NCBI GenBank assembly: GCA_009778475.1
Contig: WRJS01000006.1
Location: forward strand, 1 to 59,143
From: Kiritimatiellota bacterium
Lineage (GTDB): Bacteria > Verrucomicrobiota > Kiritimatiellia > RFP12 > UBA1067
Reading direction: 5' to 3'
Length of the DNA: 59,143 nucleotides
Notes under the pieces: generated by a model
Seen by the model: only the letters and a program-made list of their open reading frames with translations
Databases searched by the model: none
What the model was told of the DNA's origin: nothing
Translations under genes and position numbers: made by a program
Part shown: positions 35,433 through 43,434 of the stretch, piece after piece
How positions within the stretch are numbered: the first letter of the stretch is position 1
How the letters are laid out: each line of letters starts with the position of its first letter

Positions 35433-35563
35433 GGTTCATACCTCCTGTACACGGACTCTGGATGTCCGAAAAAGTTGTAAGCCTTGTGGTCTTCAACACT
35501 CCCCGCATTTATCCCTTCCCCATCGTAATCGGTTATCCCCATGTGACGACCTGTTGAAATCAC
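35429..35563 (-). CDS. Orphan toxin-tail ORF T1
   Basis: 44-codon ORF: VISTGRHMGITDYDGEG, then DHKAYNFFGHPESVYRRYEP, almost the same as residues 672-715 of the 715-aa protein. The GTG start overlaps the upstream stop (GTGA 35560-35563) and the stop overlaps the next GTG start. It again ends in RR codons that form AGGAGG. Best viewed as the left part of a duplicated tail-plus-immunity unit. Confidence 0.75.
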   Translation of the reverse strand: MISTGRHMGITDYDGEGINAGSVEDHKAYNFFGHPESVYRRYEP

Positions 35564-36132
35564 TTGTCTAGATTGTCCCCTGAGTGCCGATGCACCTCGG
35601 GAGTAGGGAAGAATAAACCCCTTCGCTTTGCGGACACGGAGAAAACATCGTTTGAGAAAACCACGGATTTGTTCGTGTAGGCAAGATGCCATACCTCTTC
35701 GATATCTAATATATCAACCCCATACTCGTCTTTAGCCCCTTTGTCCCCTTTTTTGACAGTCAGGCTCCACCTAGATCCTTCCATTACCGTAGGGCCTACG
35801 ATAACGAGTCTTTCCCCCCTTTTGGCGGAAAAATCAATCACAAACCATCTCCGCTCACCCTGAGGCAACCAGTCCTTTTCACCACCACCAACATACACGA
35901 AGAACACCTTCCTGTTAAACTCTTTATACGTTGTGACGGACACGGGCTTCCCCTTGTGTGTAGTGGCCGTCACCCGCAATCGCGTACTGGGAAAAAGCGT
36001 GCCGGTGCGACGGGGGAGCAACTCGGACATCCCTATCAGAAGCAATGACAAACAAAGCCACACAAACAGCAAAAACGATGCGAGCCGTACAATGATTTTC
36101 CATACAATTTTTTTCCATGTTTTGCGTTTCAA
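35560..36132 (-). CDS. Putative immunity-type membrane protein (family A, divergent copy 2)
   Basis: 190 residues, the most divergent of the four. N-terminal anchor IVRLASFLLFVWLCLSLLLIG; then THKGKPVSVTTYKEF, RRWFVIDFSAK, YGVDILDIEEVWHLAYTNKSVVFSNDVFSVSA and PEVHRHSG, matching the family A block order. It starts with TTG (AAACGC...) 8 bases after AGGAGG. That AGGAGG lies in GTGCAGGAGGCATAACC, a vestige of the tail end GTACAGGAGGTATGAGCC, so the tail copy that once preceded this gene seems to have been deleted except for its ribosome binding site. Its stop overlaps T1. Confidence 0.72.
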   Translation of the reverse strand: MKRKTWKKIVWKIIVRLASFLLFVWLCLSLLLIGMSELLPRRTGTLFPSTRLRVTATTHKGKPVSVTTYKEFNRKVFFVYVGGGEKDWLPQGERRWFVIDFSAKRGERLVIVGPTVMEGSRWSLTVKKGDKGAKDEYGVDILDIEEVWHLAYTNKSVVFSNDVFSVSAKRRGLFFPTPEVHRHSGDNLDK

Positions 36133-36156
36133 TGGTTATGCCTCCTGCACGTTGAA

Positions 36157-37017
36157 TTAACGAGATGGGAGGCTTTCGGAGATGAAAGCGTCAGCCTTAA
36201 ACTCCAAGTGTTCTGCCCCGTTTGTCAATCCCGTTTTCGCCCGTTCTGGACGGAAACGTACATTTTGCCCAGCGTCAATGTAGATTGTCCGTGTTGCCGT
36301 TGCAGTCACGTCGCTCGTGTTGGACAGGACGAAGCCAGGCGGGTGTGCGACCGCCTTGGCGTCCCGTGAGTCCCTGAACGGGACACTGATGTGAACCGCC
36401 CATCCCTCCGCGTCTGCATTCTTGTCAAAGAACGTCAGGTCAAGCCCCATAACCCCGTCCCATTCCGGCGGCGTGTCATCAATGCGTTCAGCCCAAGAGA
36501 CCTTATGCACCTCGACAGGCGGGCGACCTGAGTTCTCGTTCGTCATCGACACGAAGAAGACTTCATTGGAAAAAACAATCGTGTCTCCCGTATCTGATAA
36601 ATACCACAGTCTGTCGGTTTTTGCATCCAATATATCCCGCCCCCGCTGACCGTTGATGTTATAATGCAGGAAAGGAAAAATGCGTGGGGCCATATAAAGT
36701 ACATGAACAGCGTCATCAGGAAACGCGTGCCATGTCAGTTTGTGCTTGATGCCAGAAAAGTCCACCGCAAACCACTCTGGACGCTCATTGCCGACGCACA
36801 GGAAAAATGTCTCGTGCCCCTTCACTTGATATGTCTTGACGGATATGGATTCTCCTGTGTGTGTGCCGGACTTCACTTGCCACTGTGAGGCAGGTATAAG
36901 CGGGCGGGCGTACAGGGCAAACCGAGCACATGGCATTATTGCGCCAAAAAACAACACATACGCGAAAAGCACCGCCGGCACAAGCAACAAACAGGTGATC
37001 CGTTTTTTATATTTCAC
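36157..37017 (-). CDS. Putative immunity protein fused to a toxin-body module (family A, copy 1)
   Basis: 286 residues. Residues 1-182 are a family A protein with an N-terminal membrane anchor (CLLLVPAVLFAYVLFFGAIM) and blocks WFAVDFSGIKHK, FPDDAVHVLYM, TGDTIVFSNEVFFVSM, NSGRPPVEVHKVS. Residues 183-286 are different: they align without gaps over 104 positions with residues 284-387 of the adjacent 715-aa toxin (PPEW-G--GLDLT, HISVP-RD, AGQNVRF, DAFI, PSR), about 46% identical by eye. It is therefore a chimera of immunity domain and toxin body. GTG start overlaps the toxin stop (GTGA 37014-37017); AGGAGG is 8 bases upstream. As first gene after the toxin it should be the cognate immunity. Confidence 0.78.
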   Translation of the reverse strand: MKYKKRITCLLLVPAVLFAYVLFFGAIMPCARFALYARPLIPASQWQVKSGTHTGESISVKTYQVKGHETFFLCVGNERPEWFAVDFSGIKHKLTWHAFPDDAVHVLYMAPRIFPFLHYNINGQRGRDILDAKTDRLWYLSDTGDTIVFSNEVFFVSMTNENSGRPPVEVHKVSWAERIDDTPPEWDGVMGLDLTFFDKNADAEGWAVHISVPFRDSRDAKAVAHPPGFVLSNTSDVTATATRTIYIDAGQNVRFRPERAKTGLTNGAEHLEFKADAFISESLPSR

Positions 37018-39161
37018 GGCTCATACCTCCTGTACACGGACTCCGAGTGTTGGAAAAAATTGTAAGCCTTGTGGACTTTTTCACTTCCCGCATTTATCCC
37101 CTCTCCGTCGTAATCGGTTATCCCCACGTGATGACCTGTTGAAATCACTAGCCCTGGTTGCAGGGTGGGCGCCAGAGGCCACCGCCTAAGCGCAAAGCTG
37201 CCACTGTGCCATTCGGATGCCCAAGGCGGATTAATAACAAAAAGCCACTCGCGACCCTCAGTCCGACTCCGTCTCGGGACACGCGGAACGGAATCACGGT
37301 CAAGGGAACGGCACATATGCGCCACAAAAAGAGTGCATTTATCAACCCCCGCGCCATAAGCCCGAAGCCCGTTAGCTTCTGGCAGTAAACTAGCGCGCGC
37401 GAAGGCTGTGCTGCCGATGTGTGGACGTGCCGCATTCCGCAGGTCAACCTGAAACTGCGTATCGCAAACGCCCACCGCGTTGGGTTGACCTTTGCGCCAC
37501 CATGCGTTAGGCGAGGTCAGGCTTGGCGTGGCAGAAAGTGTACCGCTCAAATCGTCTTTTTTCCGCCTGTAAACGGGGGAGATGTGGTCGGCACCGCAGA
37601 AGTACACCCGTATGCCGAACACGCCGCCATCCGGCGGGGCGTAGGTGCATACGGTTGACCCGTAGCCAGCTGGTATGTTATACCATGCGCCCCATCCCCC
37701 GTCAAAGCCCTTTGCCCTGAACTGCCAGGCGGGCATGCTCGTGAAGGGTACCGGTGCATACGCCAAAATAGGGTTTGGGTCAATGACGCAGCGCATGGTG
37801 ATAGGCGTGTATTTGAGGACGCACACGCCGTTGTCATCGTCGTCAACCGTGACCATGTACGCCTTGTGGCCCGTGTAATCCCAGACATATTGGGACACGT
37901 CGGGCGGCTCGCCGTTCGGGCCGTAAGACACCACCGCAAACATGTCGGGGTTATAGGATGCCGCCAGCCAGTTCGGGGCGGGGTATCTGGAGAAGCCCGC
38001 GCGCGACGGCTCCGCCACGGGGATGAACGCGTCGATGGTGACGGCGAACTCGTCCGTCCCCGCAATCTGCCCGACGTCGATCCTCCCGATCTTGAACCTT
38101 ACGTTCTGCCCGGCCTCGACGAAAACCGTCCGCGCCGCCACCTGCGTCACGTCCCCCACATTGGTCAGCAGCCAGCCCGCGGGGTTCAGGAAGGCGTTCG
38201 TGTCCGGCACGTCCCGGTACGGCACGCTGATGTGAAGCTCCCACGCGTCGTCATACAGGTCCATGTCCTTGAGCGTGAGGTCCAGCCCGATGAGCCCGTT
38301 CCACTCCGGCGGCGTGAGGTCTTCCCGCTCCTCCCCCGGCTCTCCCCACATCGCGACAATCTCCCCGTCTGTCAGCGGGTTCCCGAACTCGTCGTGATAC
38401 TCGGGGTTGTTAGGGTCGCCCTCCGCGATGGAAAATGGATTTTCGGGATCCGTGCCAATCCATTCCTCATACCAGTCGGGCAGGCCATCATTATCCGAAT
38501 CCCCGTACAGCGGGTTGTTCGCCTCGATCCACTCGTAGATGTCGGGGATGCCGGAACCCGTCGTGTCCGCAAGCGTCGCAAGCGCGAAGAAACCGTTGCC
38601 GTCATACATCGGCAAGTCAATGACGGCGCTCCCCTGCGCAGGGACGACATCGAACTCGTCGAACCAGTCCCAGTAGGCGGGCTTCAGCAGGGGCGTCCAG
38701 ATGACCACCAGTTTGTCGTCGGGAAAATCCTGTGACAGCGGCCACGCGGCGGTGGTGCGCAGGACCTTCCCCGCCCCCGTCTCGACGACCGACGTGGCGG
38801 TGAACACCAGCGACGTGACCGCGCCCCCGCCGCCGCGCATGACGCCGCCCTCCTCTTCCCGCTTGCCCGCGCCGTTGCCAGTGGCGATGAGCGCCCATAA
38901 ATCCGGATGGCAAAGCGCCCAGAACGGGCAGTAGATTGCCAGCGCCAGCGCGGTCTCCTGTCCGGCCGTCTCGACCGCCGCATTGAAGCTTTCCTGCGAA
39001 TTGATGTCCTTCAGGTAAAACCAGACCGGCGCGTTCGGCTGCTGCTGCTGCTGCGCCTCGGCCTGCTCAAACGGCACGGCCAGAGACATCGCAACCGCGA
39101 TGGCCGCGATGCCGCCGAAAACCCTGCCTATCGTCCTATACTTCGTCATACACGTTTTCAT
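37014..39161 (-). CDS. Secreted polymorphic-toxin-like protein with NlpC/P60-like C-terminal domain
   Basis: 715 residues. Signal peptide 1-36 (ending QAEA), then a domain with INSQESF shared with the 1210-aa protein at 48720. Calcium-loop/TSP3-like segments follow (DTTGSGIPDIYEW and GDSDNDGLPDWYEEW, about 199-235), then a beta-rich module (284-387) and a linker ending near residue 560. The C-terminal ~150 residues look papain-like: VDKCTLFVAHM with candidate nucleophile Cys609 and TGHHVGITDYDGEG with His678, the pattern of NlpC/P60 peptidoglycan amidases. I infer an antibacterial cell-wall hydrolase with cognate immunity downstream. The sequence does not show how it leaves the cell; the type II system here is a candidate. 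Purine-rich AAGGAAGAAAG precedes the ATG. Confidence 0.72.
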   Translation of the reverse strand: MKTCMTKYRTIGRVFGGIAAIAVAMSLAVPFEQAEAQQQQQPNAPVWFYLKDINSQESFNAAVETAGQETALALAIYCPFWALCHPDLWALIATGNGAGKREEEGGVMRGGGGAVTSLVFTATSVVETGAGKVLRTTAAWPLSQDFPDDKLVVIWTPLLKPAYWDWFDEFDVVPAQGSAVIDLPMYDGNGFFALATLADTTGSGIPDIYEWIEANNPLYGDSDNDGLPDWYEEWIGTDPENPFSIAEGDPNNPEYHDEFGNPLTDGEIVAMWGEPGEEREDLTPPEWNGLIGLDLTLKDMDLYDDAWELHISVPYRDVPDTNAFLNPAGWLLTNVGDVTQVAARTVFVEAGQNVRFKIGRIDVGQIAGTDEFAVTIDAFIPVAEPSRAGFSRYPAPNWLAASYNPDMFAVVSYGPNGEPPDVSQYVWDYTGHKAYMVTVDDDDNGVCVLKYTPITMRCVIDPNPILAYAPVPFTSMPAWQFRAKGFDGGWGAWYNIPAGYGSTVCTYAPPDGGVFGIRVYFCGADHISPVYRRKKDDLSGTLSATPSLTSPNAWWRKGQPNAVGVCDTQFQVDLRNAARPHIGSTAFARASLLPEANGLRAYGAGVDKCTLFVAHMCRSLDRDSVPRVPRRSRTEGREWLFVINPPWASEWHSGSFALRRWPLAPTLQPGLVISTGHHVGITDYDGEGINAGSEKVHKAYNFFQHSESVYRRYEP

Positions 39162-39222
39162 CGTCTTTCTTCCTTCCTTCCGTTTTCATTCTTCAACACC
39201 CTCCGACACTGGCGACTGGAAG

Positions 39223-39351
39223 TTAACTACCCATAACGAAATGGTGTGAAGTATTCAGCCGGAAGGCCTTATTTCTTCACCTTCCAGTCCGGTGACCTGA
39301 AAGGTGCGAAACTTTCGGGTTCACTTTCCCGTTCGTTAAGAGGGTAGTTAA
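39223..39351. repeat. 129-bp element bounded by TTAACTACCC inverted repeats
   Basis: Perfect 10-bp inverted repeats TTAACTACCC (39223-39232) and GGGTAGTTAA (39342-39351) enclose a stretch with short inner pairings (GGAAGG/CCTTCC, CACTTTCCCGTTCG). It lies ~60 bases upstream of the 715-aa toxin start. It could be a MITE-like insertion, a structured leader or a regulatory element. Confidence 0.55.
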
Positions 39352-39505
39352 TCCTCGTGCCACTGCCGAATGCACAGTAACGCGACCAGTGTCGCAGATT
39401 CTTTTGCGCTTGTAAAGCTGTATTTTACGCCAGCAAACGCCGATGTGAGCGCGCTATCGTAAATGCAGTCAACATTGTCACATAGCGCCGCAGCGTGCTG
39501 AACAT

Positions 39506-39678
39506 GAGTAACCGTCGGTGGAGCGTAAGCGGAACCGGCGGGGCGGCGGGGGCAGTCGGAACCCCCAGCCCTGCAAGGGCTGAATGATGCGCCTTGTTCA
39601 GCCCCTGCCGGGGCTGACGGCGATCGCTTGCCGCCCGCCGGTTCCGCCCGCATACGCTCACTCCACCGGCGGTTACTC
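39506..39678. repeat. Large imperfect inverted repeat with inner hairpins
   Basis: The left arm (39506-39543, GAGTAACCGTCGGTGGAGCG...) pairs with the right arm (39634-39678, ...CTCCACCGGCGGTTACTC). Between them are two smaller hairpins, CAGCCCTGCAAGGGCTGA and CAGCCCCTGCCGGGGCTG. The whole could fold into a branched hairpin. This is part of the 1042-bp gene-free gap 39162-40203. Confidence 0.65.
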
Positions 39679-39719
39679 ACGTTACACGCCTTCGGCGTTT
39701 TCATAGATATATGCTTCTG

Positions 39720-39745
39720 CGGCTCGCGGGGACGCTCGCCCTCCA
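39720..39745. repeat. 26-bp repeat identical to the one inside manA
   Basis: Identical over 26 bases, beginning CGGCTCGCGGGGACGCTCGC, to 5772-5797. Here it is intergenic and lies 28 bases from the REP-like pair. Confidence 0.85.
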
Positions 39746-39772
39746 TAAAATGACGACAGGACAGGTTTAATG

Positions 39773-39841
39773 GTAGAGACGGATGATTATCCGTCTCCAT
39801 GTGTCATTGTCCTGCGGAGACGGATAATCATCCGTCTCTAC
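39773..39841. repeat. Inverted pair of REP-like palindromes
   Basis: Two 26-base copies in opposite orientation (39773-39798 and 39816-39841), each a hairpin with arms GAGACGGAT / ATCCGTCTC. They are separated by 17 bases and are perfect reverse complements, so the pair can also form one long hairpin, as in BIME elements. The remainder of the gap to 40203 holds a CCACCCGCC-type GC stretch and no gene. Confidence 0.85.
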
Positions 39842-40203
39842 GACACCCGCCATTTAGACTCTACCACCGTCGAGAGGAACATCATAACTGATGCCGCCGT
39901 CGATCCACAGTGCTGTGCCTGTCTTGGCGGTTGAACGTCCGTGCCTGTCGCGGGTTGCGCCCCATCCTCGCCCCCATCGGGGCGCATACAACCGCCGTGC
40001 CACGGAAGCACAACCCTGTAGGCGGCGGGGTAAGCACCCGCCAGATGAAAGCGGCGGCTATATGCGCCCCGAAGGGGAAACCGGCTGTATGCCATAGACA
40101 GGCGGGGGTGACCGTTTTTCATACTTTCATCATAGACACGCACACCCTTGTCTGTTATCCTATTAACTTTTTGAACGTTCACTAGAACCAGAGGGCATTT
40201 ACA

Positions 40204-41658
40204 ATGGCTAAGAAAGCTGACATCGGTCTTATCGGGCTCGCCGTCATGGGCGAGAACCTTATCCTCAACATGGCGAGCAAGGGCCACACGGTCGCGTGCT
40301 TCAACCGCACGGTCGAGAAGGTCGATGCGTTCGTCAAGGGGCGCGGCGCGAGCAAGCGCATCATCGGCTGCCGCTCGCTCCGCGAGCTCGCCGACAACCT
40401 CAAGAAGCCCCGCCGCGTGATGGTCATGGTCAAGGCCGGCGCGGCGGTCGACCAGACCATCGAATCGCTCCTGCCCGTGCTGGAGAAGGGCGACATCATC
40501 ATCGACGGCGGCAACAGCCACTTCCCCGACACCGTGCGCCGCACACAGTACCTCGCGTCGAAAGGCCTGCGCTTCATCGGCTCCGGCGTGTCCGGCGGCG
40601 AGGAGGGCGCGTTGAAGGGCCCGGCCATCATGCCCGGCGGCGACGCGAAGGCGTGGCCGCACGTCAAAGATATTTTCCAGTCCATCTCCGCCAAGACCGA
40701 CAGCGGCGAGCCGTGCTGCGCGTGGATCGGCAGCGACGGCGCGGGCCACTTCGTCAAGATGGTGCACAACGGAATCGAGTACGGCGATATGCAGCTCATC
40801 TGCGAGGCCTACGACCTCATGGCCCGCGGCTTCGGCATGACCGCGAAGGAGATGCACAAGGTGTTCGCGAAGTGGAACGCGGGCGCGCTCGACAGCTACC
40901 TCATCGAGATCACCGCCGACATCCTCTCGCAATGCGACGAGGCCACCGGCCGCCCCATGGTGGACGTCATCCTCGACACCGCCGGGCAGAAAGGCACGGG
41001 CAAATGGACCTCGCAAGCGGGCCTCGACCTCGGCGTCGGCATCCCGCAGATCGCGGAGGCCGTATTCGCCCGCTGCCTCTCCGCCATCAAGGACGAGCGC
41101 GTCGCCGCGTCCAAGGTACTGTCCTACAAACCCGCCGCCGCGCCCGACAAAAAACTTTTCGTGAAGCAGCTCGAGCAGGCCGTCTACGCCTCGAAGATCT
41201 GCTCCTACGCGCAAGGCTACCAGCTCATGCGCGCCGCCGCGCAGGAATACAAGTGGGATTTGAACTACGGCGAGATCGCGCTCGTGTGGCGGCAGGGGTG
41301 CATCATCCGCGCCCGCTTCCTCGGCAAAATCAAAGAGGCCTTCGACGCGAACCCCGCGCTCGCCAACCTCCTGCTCGACCCCTACTTCAAGAAGGTCGTC
41401 GCGAAGGCGCAGGACGCATGGCGGGCGGTCATCAAGACGGCCGTGGACTTGGGCATCCCCGTGCCGGCCATGAGCACCGCGCTCAACTACTTCGACGCCT
41501 ACCGCAGCGCGCGCCTCCCGGCCAACCTCATACAGGCCCAGCGCGACTACTTCGGAGCCCACACCTTCGAGCGCGTTGACAAGCCCCGAGGCGAATACCA
41601 CCACCACATCTGGACGGAGAGCGGCGGCAACACCGCCGCCTCGACGTACAGCGTGTAG
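40204..41658 (+). CDS. gnd: 6-phosphogluconate dehydrogenase (decarboxylating)
   Basis: Oxidises 6-phosphogluconate to ribulose 5-phosphate in the pentose phosphate pathway. 484 residues, the long dimeric type. IGLIGLAVMGENLILNMASKGH is the NADP-binding N-terminus; VMVMVKAGAAVDQTI, DIIIDGGNSHFPDT, FIGSGVSGGEEGALKGPAIMPGG and GAGHFVKMVHNGIEYGDMQLI (catalytic Lys and Glu) are all intact. The C-terminal tail has the HTFERVDKPRGEYHHHIWTE motif. A glycosyltransferase gene follows after 4 bases. Start ATG is preceded by AGAGGGC. Confidence 0.98.
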   Translation: MAKKADIGLIGLAVMGENLILNMASKGHTVACFNRTVEKVDAFVKGRGASKRIIGCRSLRELADNLKKPRRVMVMVKAGAAVDQTIESLLPVLEKGDIIIDGGNSHFPDTVRRTQYLASKGLRFIGSGVSGGEEGALKGPAIMPGGDAKAWPHVKDIFQSISAKTDSGEPCCAWIGSDGAGHFVKMVHNGIEYGDMQLICEAYDLMARGFGMTAKEMHKVFAKWNAGALDSYLIEITADILSQCDEATGRPMVDVILDTAGQKGTGKWTSQAGLDLGVGIPQIAEAVFARCLSAIKDERVAASKVLSYKPAAAPDKKLFVKQLEQAVYASKICSYAQGYQLMRAAAQEYKWDLNYGEIALVWRQGCIIRARFLGKIKEAFDANPALANLLLDPYFKKVVAKAQDAWRAVIKTAVDLGIPVPAMSTALNYFDAYRSARLPANLIQAQRDYFGAHTFERVDKPRGEYHHHIWTESGGNTAASTYSV

Positions 41659-41662
41659 GCTC

Positions 41663-42931
41663 ATGCGTGTCCTGAAAATTGTCCCGGGCACCGGCGAAGG
41701 TTTCCTCTGCGAGAACTGCTTGCGCGATCAGGCGCTGATTGCGCGGCTGGGCGCAATGGGGCATGATGTCCTCGTGGTCCCGATTTACCTGCCGATGCCG
41801 GACGCGCTCACAAACGTTGACGCCCCCGCGCCCCCGTTCTACGGTGCGGCGCGGGTGTATCTCGAACACCGCTTCCCCGTGTTCAAGCGCGCACCGCAAT
41901 ACCTTAAACGCTGGCTGGACTCGCCCCCTGTCCTGCGCATGGCCGGGAGGCTGAGCGGAATGTCGTCGAGCCGCAACCTCGGCGCCCTGACCCTCTCCGT
42001 CCTGCGGGGCGAGCACGGCGGCCAGGCGGCGGAGCTCGAGACGCTCTGCAACTGGCTTCGCGATACCCGCCGGCACCCCGACGTCATCCACCTCTCCAAC
42101 GCCCTCCTGCTCGGCATGGCGCGTCGCCTTAAAGACACGCTCAACGCCCCTGTCATCTGCTCGCTCCAAGACGAAGACACATGGATTGACGCCATGCCAG
42201 AGCCCGTCGCGTCCCGCATCTGGACGGAAGCCCGCGCACGTGTCCCTGACGTTTCCGGGTTCATCACCGCAAGCCGATACTACGCCGACAAAATCCTCCC
42301 GCGCCTCGCCATCCCCCCGTGTCTCGCCCGTGTCGTCCACCCCTGCATTGATGCATCCCACGGCACACAGCCCCAGCCCGGCGACCGGAACGCCCCGCCC
42401 GCTTGGAACGTGTTGATCGATCCCGACGACCCTGCCTCGCTCCGTCTCATCCTGCGAGCCTTCGCTGACGCGCGCCAAAACCCTTCATGCGCGAACCTCC
42501 GCCTGCACTGCTCGGGTGTCCCGCGCGGCAGGCGCCGCCTCGACACTGGGATGCGGCGCTGTGCCCGCCTCTCACCGCTCATCACCAACGCGGGAGAGCG
42601 TCTGGCGTTCATCCGCGCCGCGACTGTGTTCACGGTGCTGCACCGCAGCGATGTCGCGTTCGACCTTTCGCTCCTTGACGCCATGGCGAGCGGCATCCCC
42701 GTGCTTCAGCCCAACTCCGGCGCGAACCCTGAAATTCTCGCGCTGGCGGACGGCGGCGTGATGTTCGAGCCGGGCAATGCGGAAGCGTTATCCGAGGCAC
42801 TCGCCCGCCTCCTCGGCGATCCCCCGCGCCTCGCCGCACTCGCGCAACGCGGCCGCCAAAATGTCGCCACCCGGTTCAGCCTCGACCGCATGGCACAGGC
42901 GACTGTCGCGGCGTATCAAAGCAAAGCATAG
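41663..42931 (+). CDS. GT4-type glycosyltransferase
   Basis: 422 residues with the GT-B fold. MRVLKIVPGTGEGFLCENCLRDQALIA is typical of family 4 enzymes of the PVC group; the first Rossmann domain holds HDVLVVPIYLP. The C-terminal domain has FTVLHRSDVAFDLSLLDAMASGIPVLQPNSGANPEIL with the donor-binding E/N residues and GGVMFEPGNAEALSEAL. It probably transfers a sugar onto surface polysaccharide or lipid; the donor is unknown. Start ATG 41663, four bases after the gnd stop, so they are likely cotranscribed. Confidence 0.85.
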   Translation: MRVLKIVPGTGEGFLCENCLRDQALIARLGAMGHDVLVVPIYLPMPDALTNVDAPAPPFYGAARVYLEHRFPVFKRAPQYLKRWLDSPPVLRMAGRLSGMSSSRNLGALTLSVLRGEHGGQAAELETLCNWLRDTRRHPDVIHLSNALLLGMARRLKDTLNAPVICSLQDEDTWIDAMPEPVASRIWTEARARVPDVSGFITASRYYADKILPRLAIPPCLARVVHPCIDASHGTQPQPGDRNAPPAWNVLIDPDDPASLRLILRAFADARQNPSCANLRLHCSGVPRGRRRLDTGMRRCARLSPLITNAGERLAFIRAATVFTVLHRSDVAFDLSLLDAMASGIPVLQPNSGANPEILALADGGVMFEPGNAEALSEALARLLGDPPRLAALAQRGRQNVATRFSLDRMAQATVAAYQSKA

Positions 42932-43135
42932 GCTTTCTGTTCGGACGCGCCCTTAGAATGTGTCAGGGAACATCCAGCGTCCCCCAAAAAAAATGCGTCC
43001 ACTCTCTTTTTTTGTTTCAAAATGTGCGGCCATGTGTTGTAATAAAATTTGTCTTTTAGGGATGTTTTAGGGAGGACAGGTTTTGAGGGTGACACGGCAT
43101 GGGCGTCCCCCTCATGTGAAAAGGAGGAAAGAACA

Positions 43136-43231
43136 ATGAGAAACACAAAATTCGCAATGATGTTCGCGGCTGTGTTTATTGCCGCTCAGGCGGCGCAAGC
43201 CCCACGAGTGCTTTGGGGCGCGAGAAGATGA
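43136..43231 (+). CDS. 31-codon ORF that is nearly only a signal peptide
   Basis: A strong Shine-Dalgarno (AAAGGAGGAAAG) precedes ATG 43136. The product MRNTKFAMMFAAVFIAAQAAQA reads as a complete signal peptide, then nine residues (PRVLWGARR) and a stop. The stop overlaps the ATG of the next ORF (ATGA 43228-43231). It may be the remnant of a secreted protein whose body was deleted, leaving signal and tail. The 204-bp gap before it shows only a poly-T and an AT-rich stretch. Confidence 0.5.
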   Translation: MRNTKFAMMFAAVFIAAQAAQAPRVLWGARR

Positions 43232-43434
43232 AAGCGATGACACTCAAACGGATGATGTGGATTGCCTCCGCATGGTGCGTCGCCCTATACGCCCTCGCCT
43301 TCTGGTGCGAGGCGGCAACATTTGGCTGGGAATTCGACGAAACCATTTTGGACACTTCCCTTGCAAAGGCGCTCATGGATGTCTCGCGGGAAAACTTCGA
43401 TAAGGAATGGCAACGTCGTTTTCTCTCTGTGTAA
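43228..43434 (+). CDS. Small membrane-anchored hypothetical protein
   Basis: 68 residues with one hydrophobic segment (MMWIASAWCVALYALAFWC) and a short polar domain (EFDETILDTSLAKALMDVSRENFDKEW). The ATG overlaps the stop of the signal-peptide ORF. The end runs into an intergenic repeat (CTCTCTGTGTAAC), so the C-terminus may be truncated. The arrangement, a secreted remnant coupled by ATGA to a membrane-anchored partner, mimics the toxin-tail/immunity units of this window. No family recognised. Confidence 0.4.
   Translation: MKAMTLKRMMWIASAWCVALYALAFWCEAATFGWEFDETILDTSLAKALMDVSRENFDKEWQRRFLSV

Noticed and set aside
36157..37017. Frameshift or assembly fusion between immunity gene and toxin body
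   Set aside because: The frame is continuous, the copy is diverged (~46%), and it ends with its own stop, so it is not a simple assembly duplication.
34080..39161. Type VI or Rhs/CDI toxin locus in the classical sense
   Set aside because: No VgrG, PAAR, Hcp, RHS/YD repeats, filamentous haemagglutinin repeats or TPS/CdiB partner; only the cassette logic is similar.
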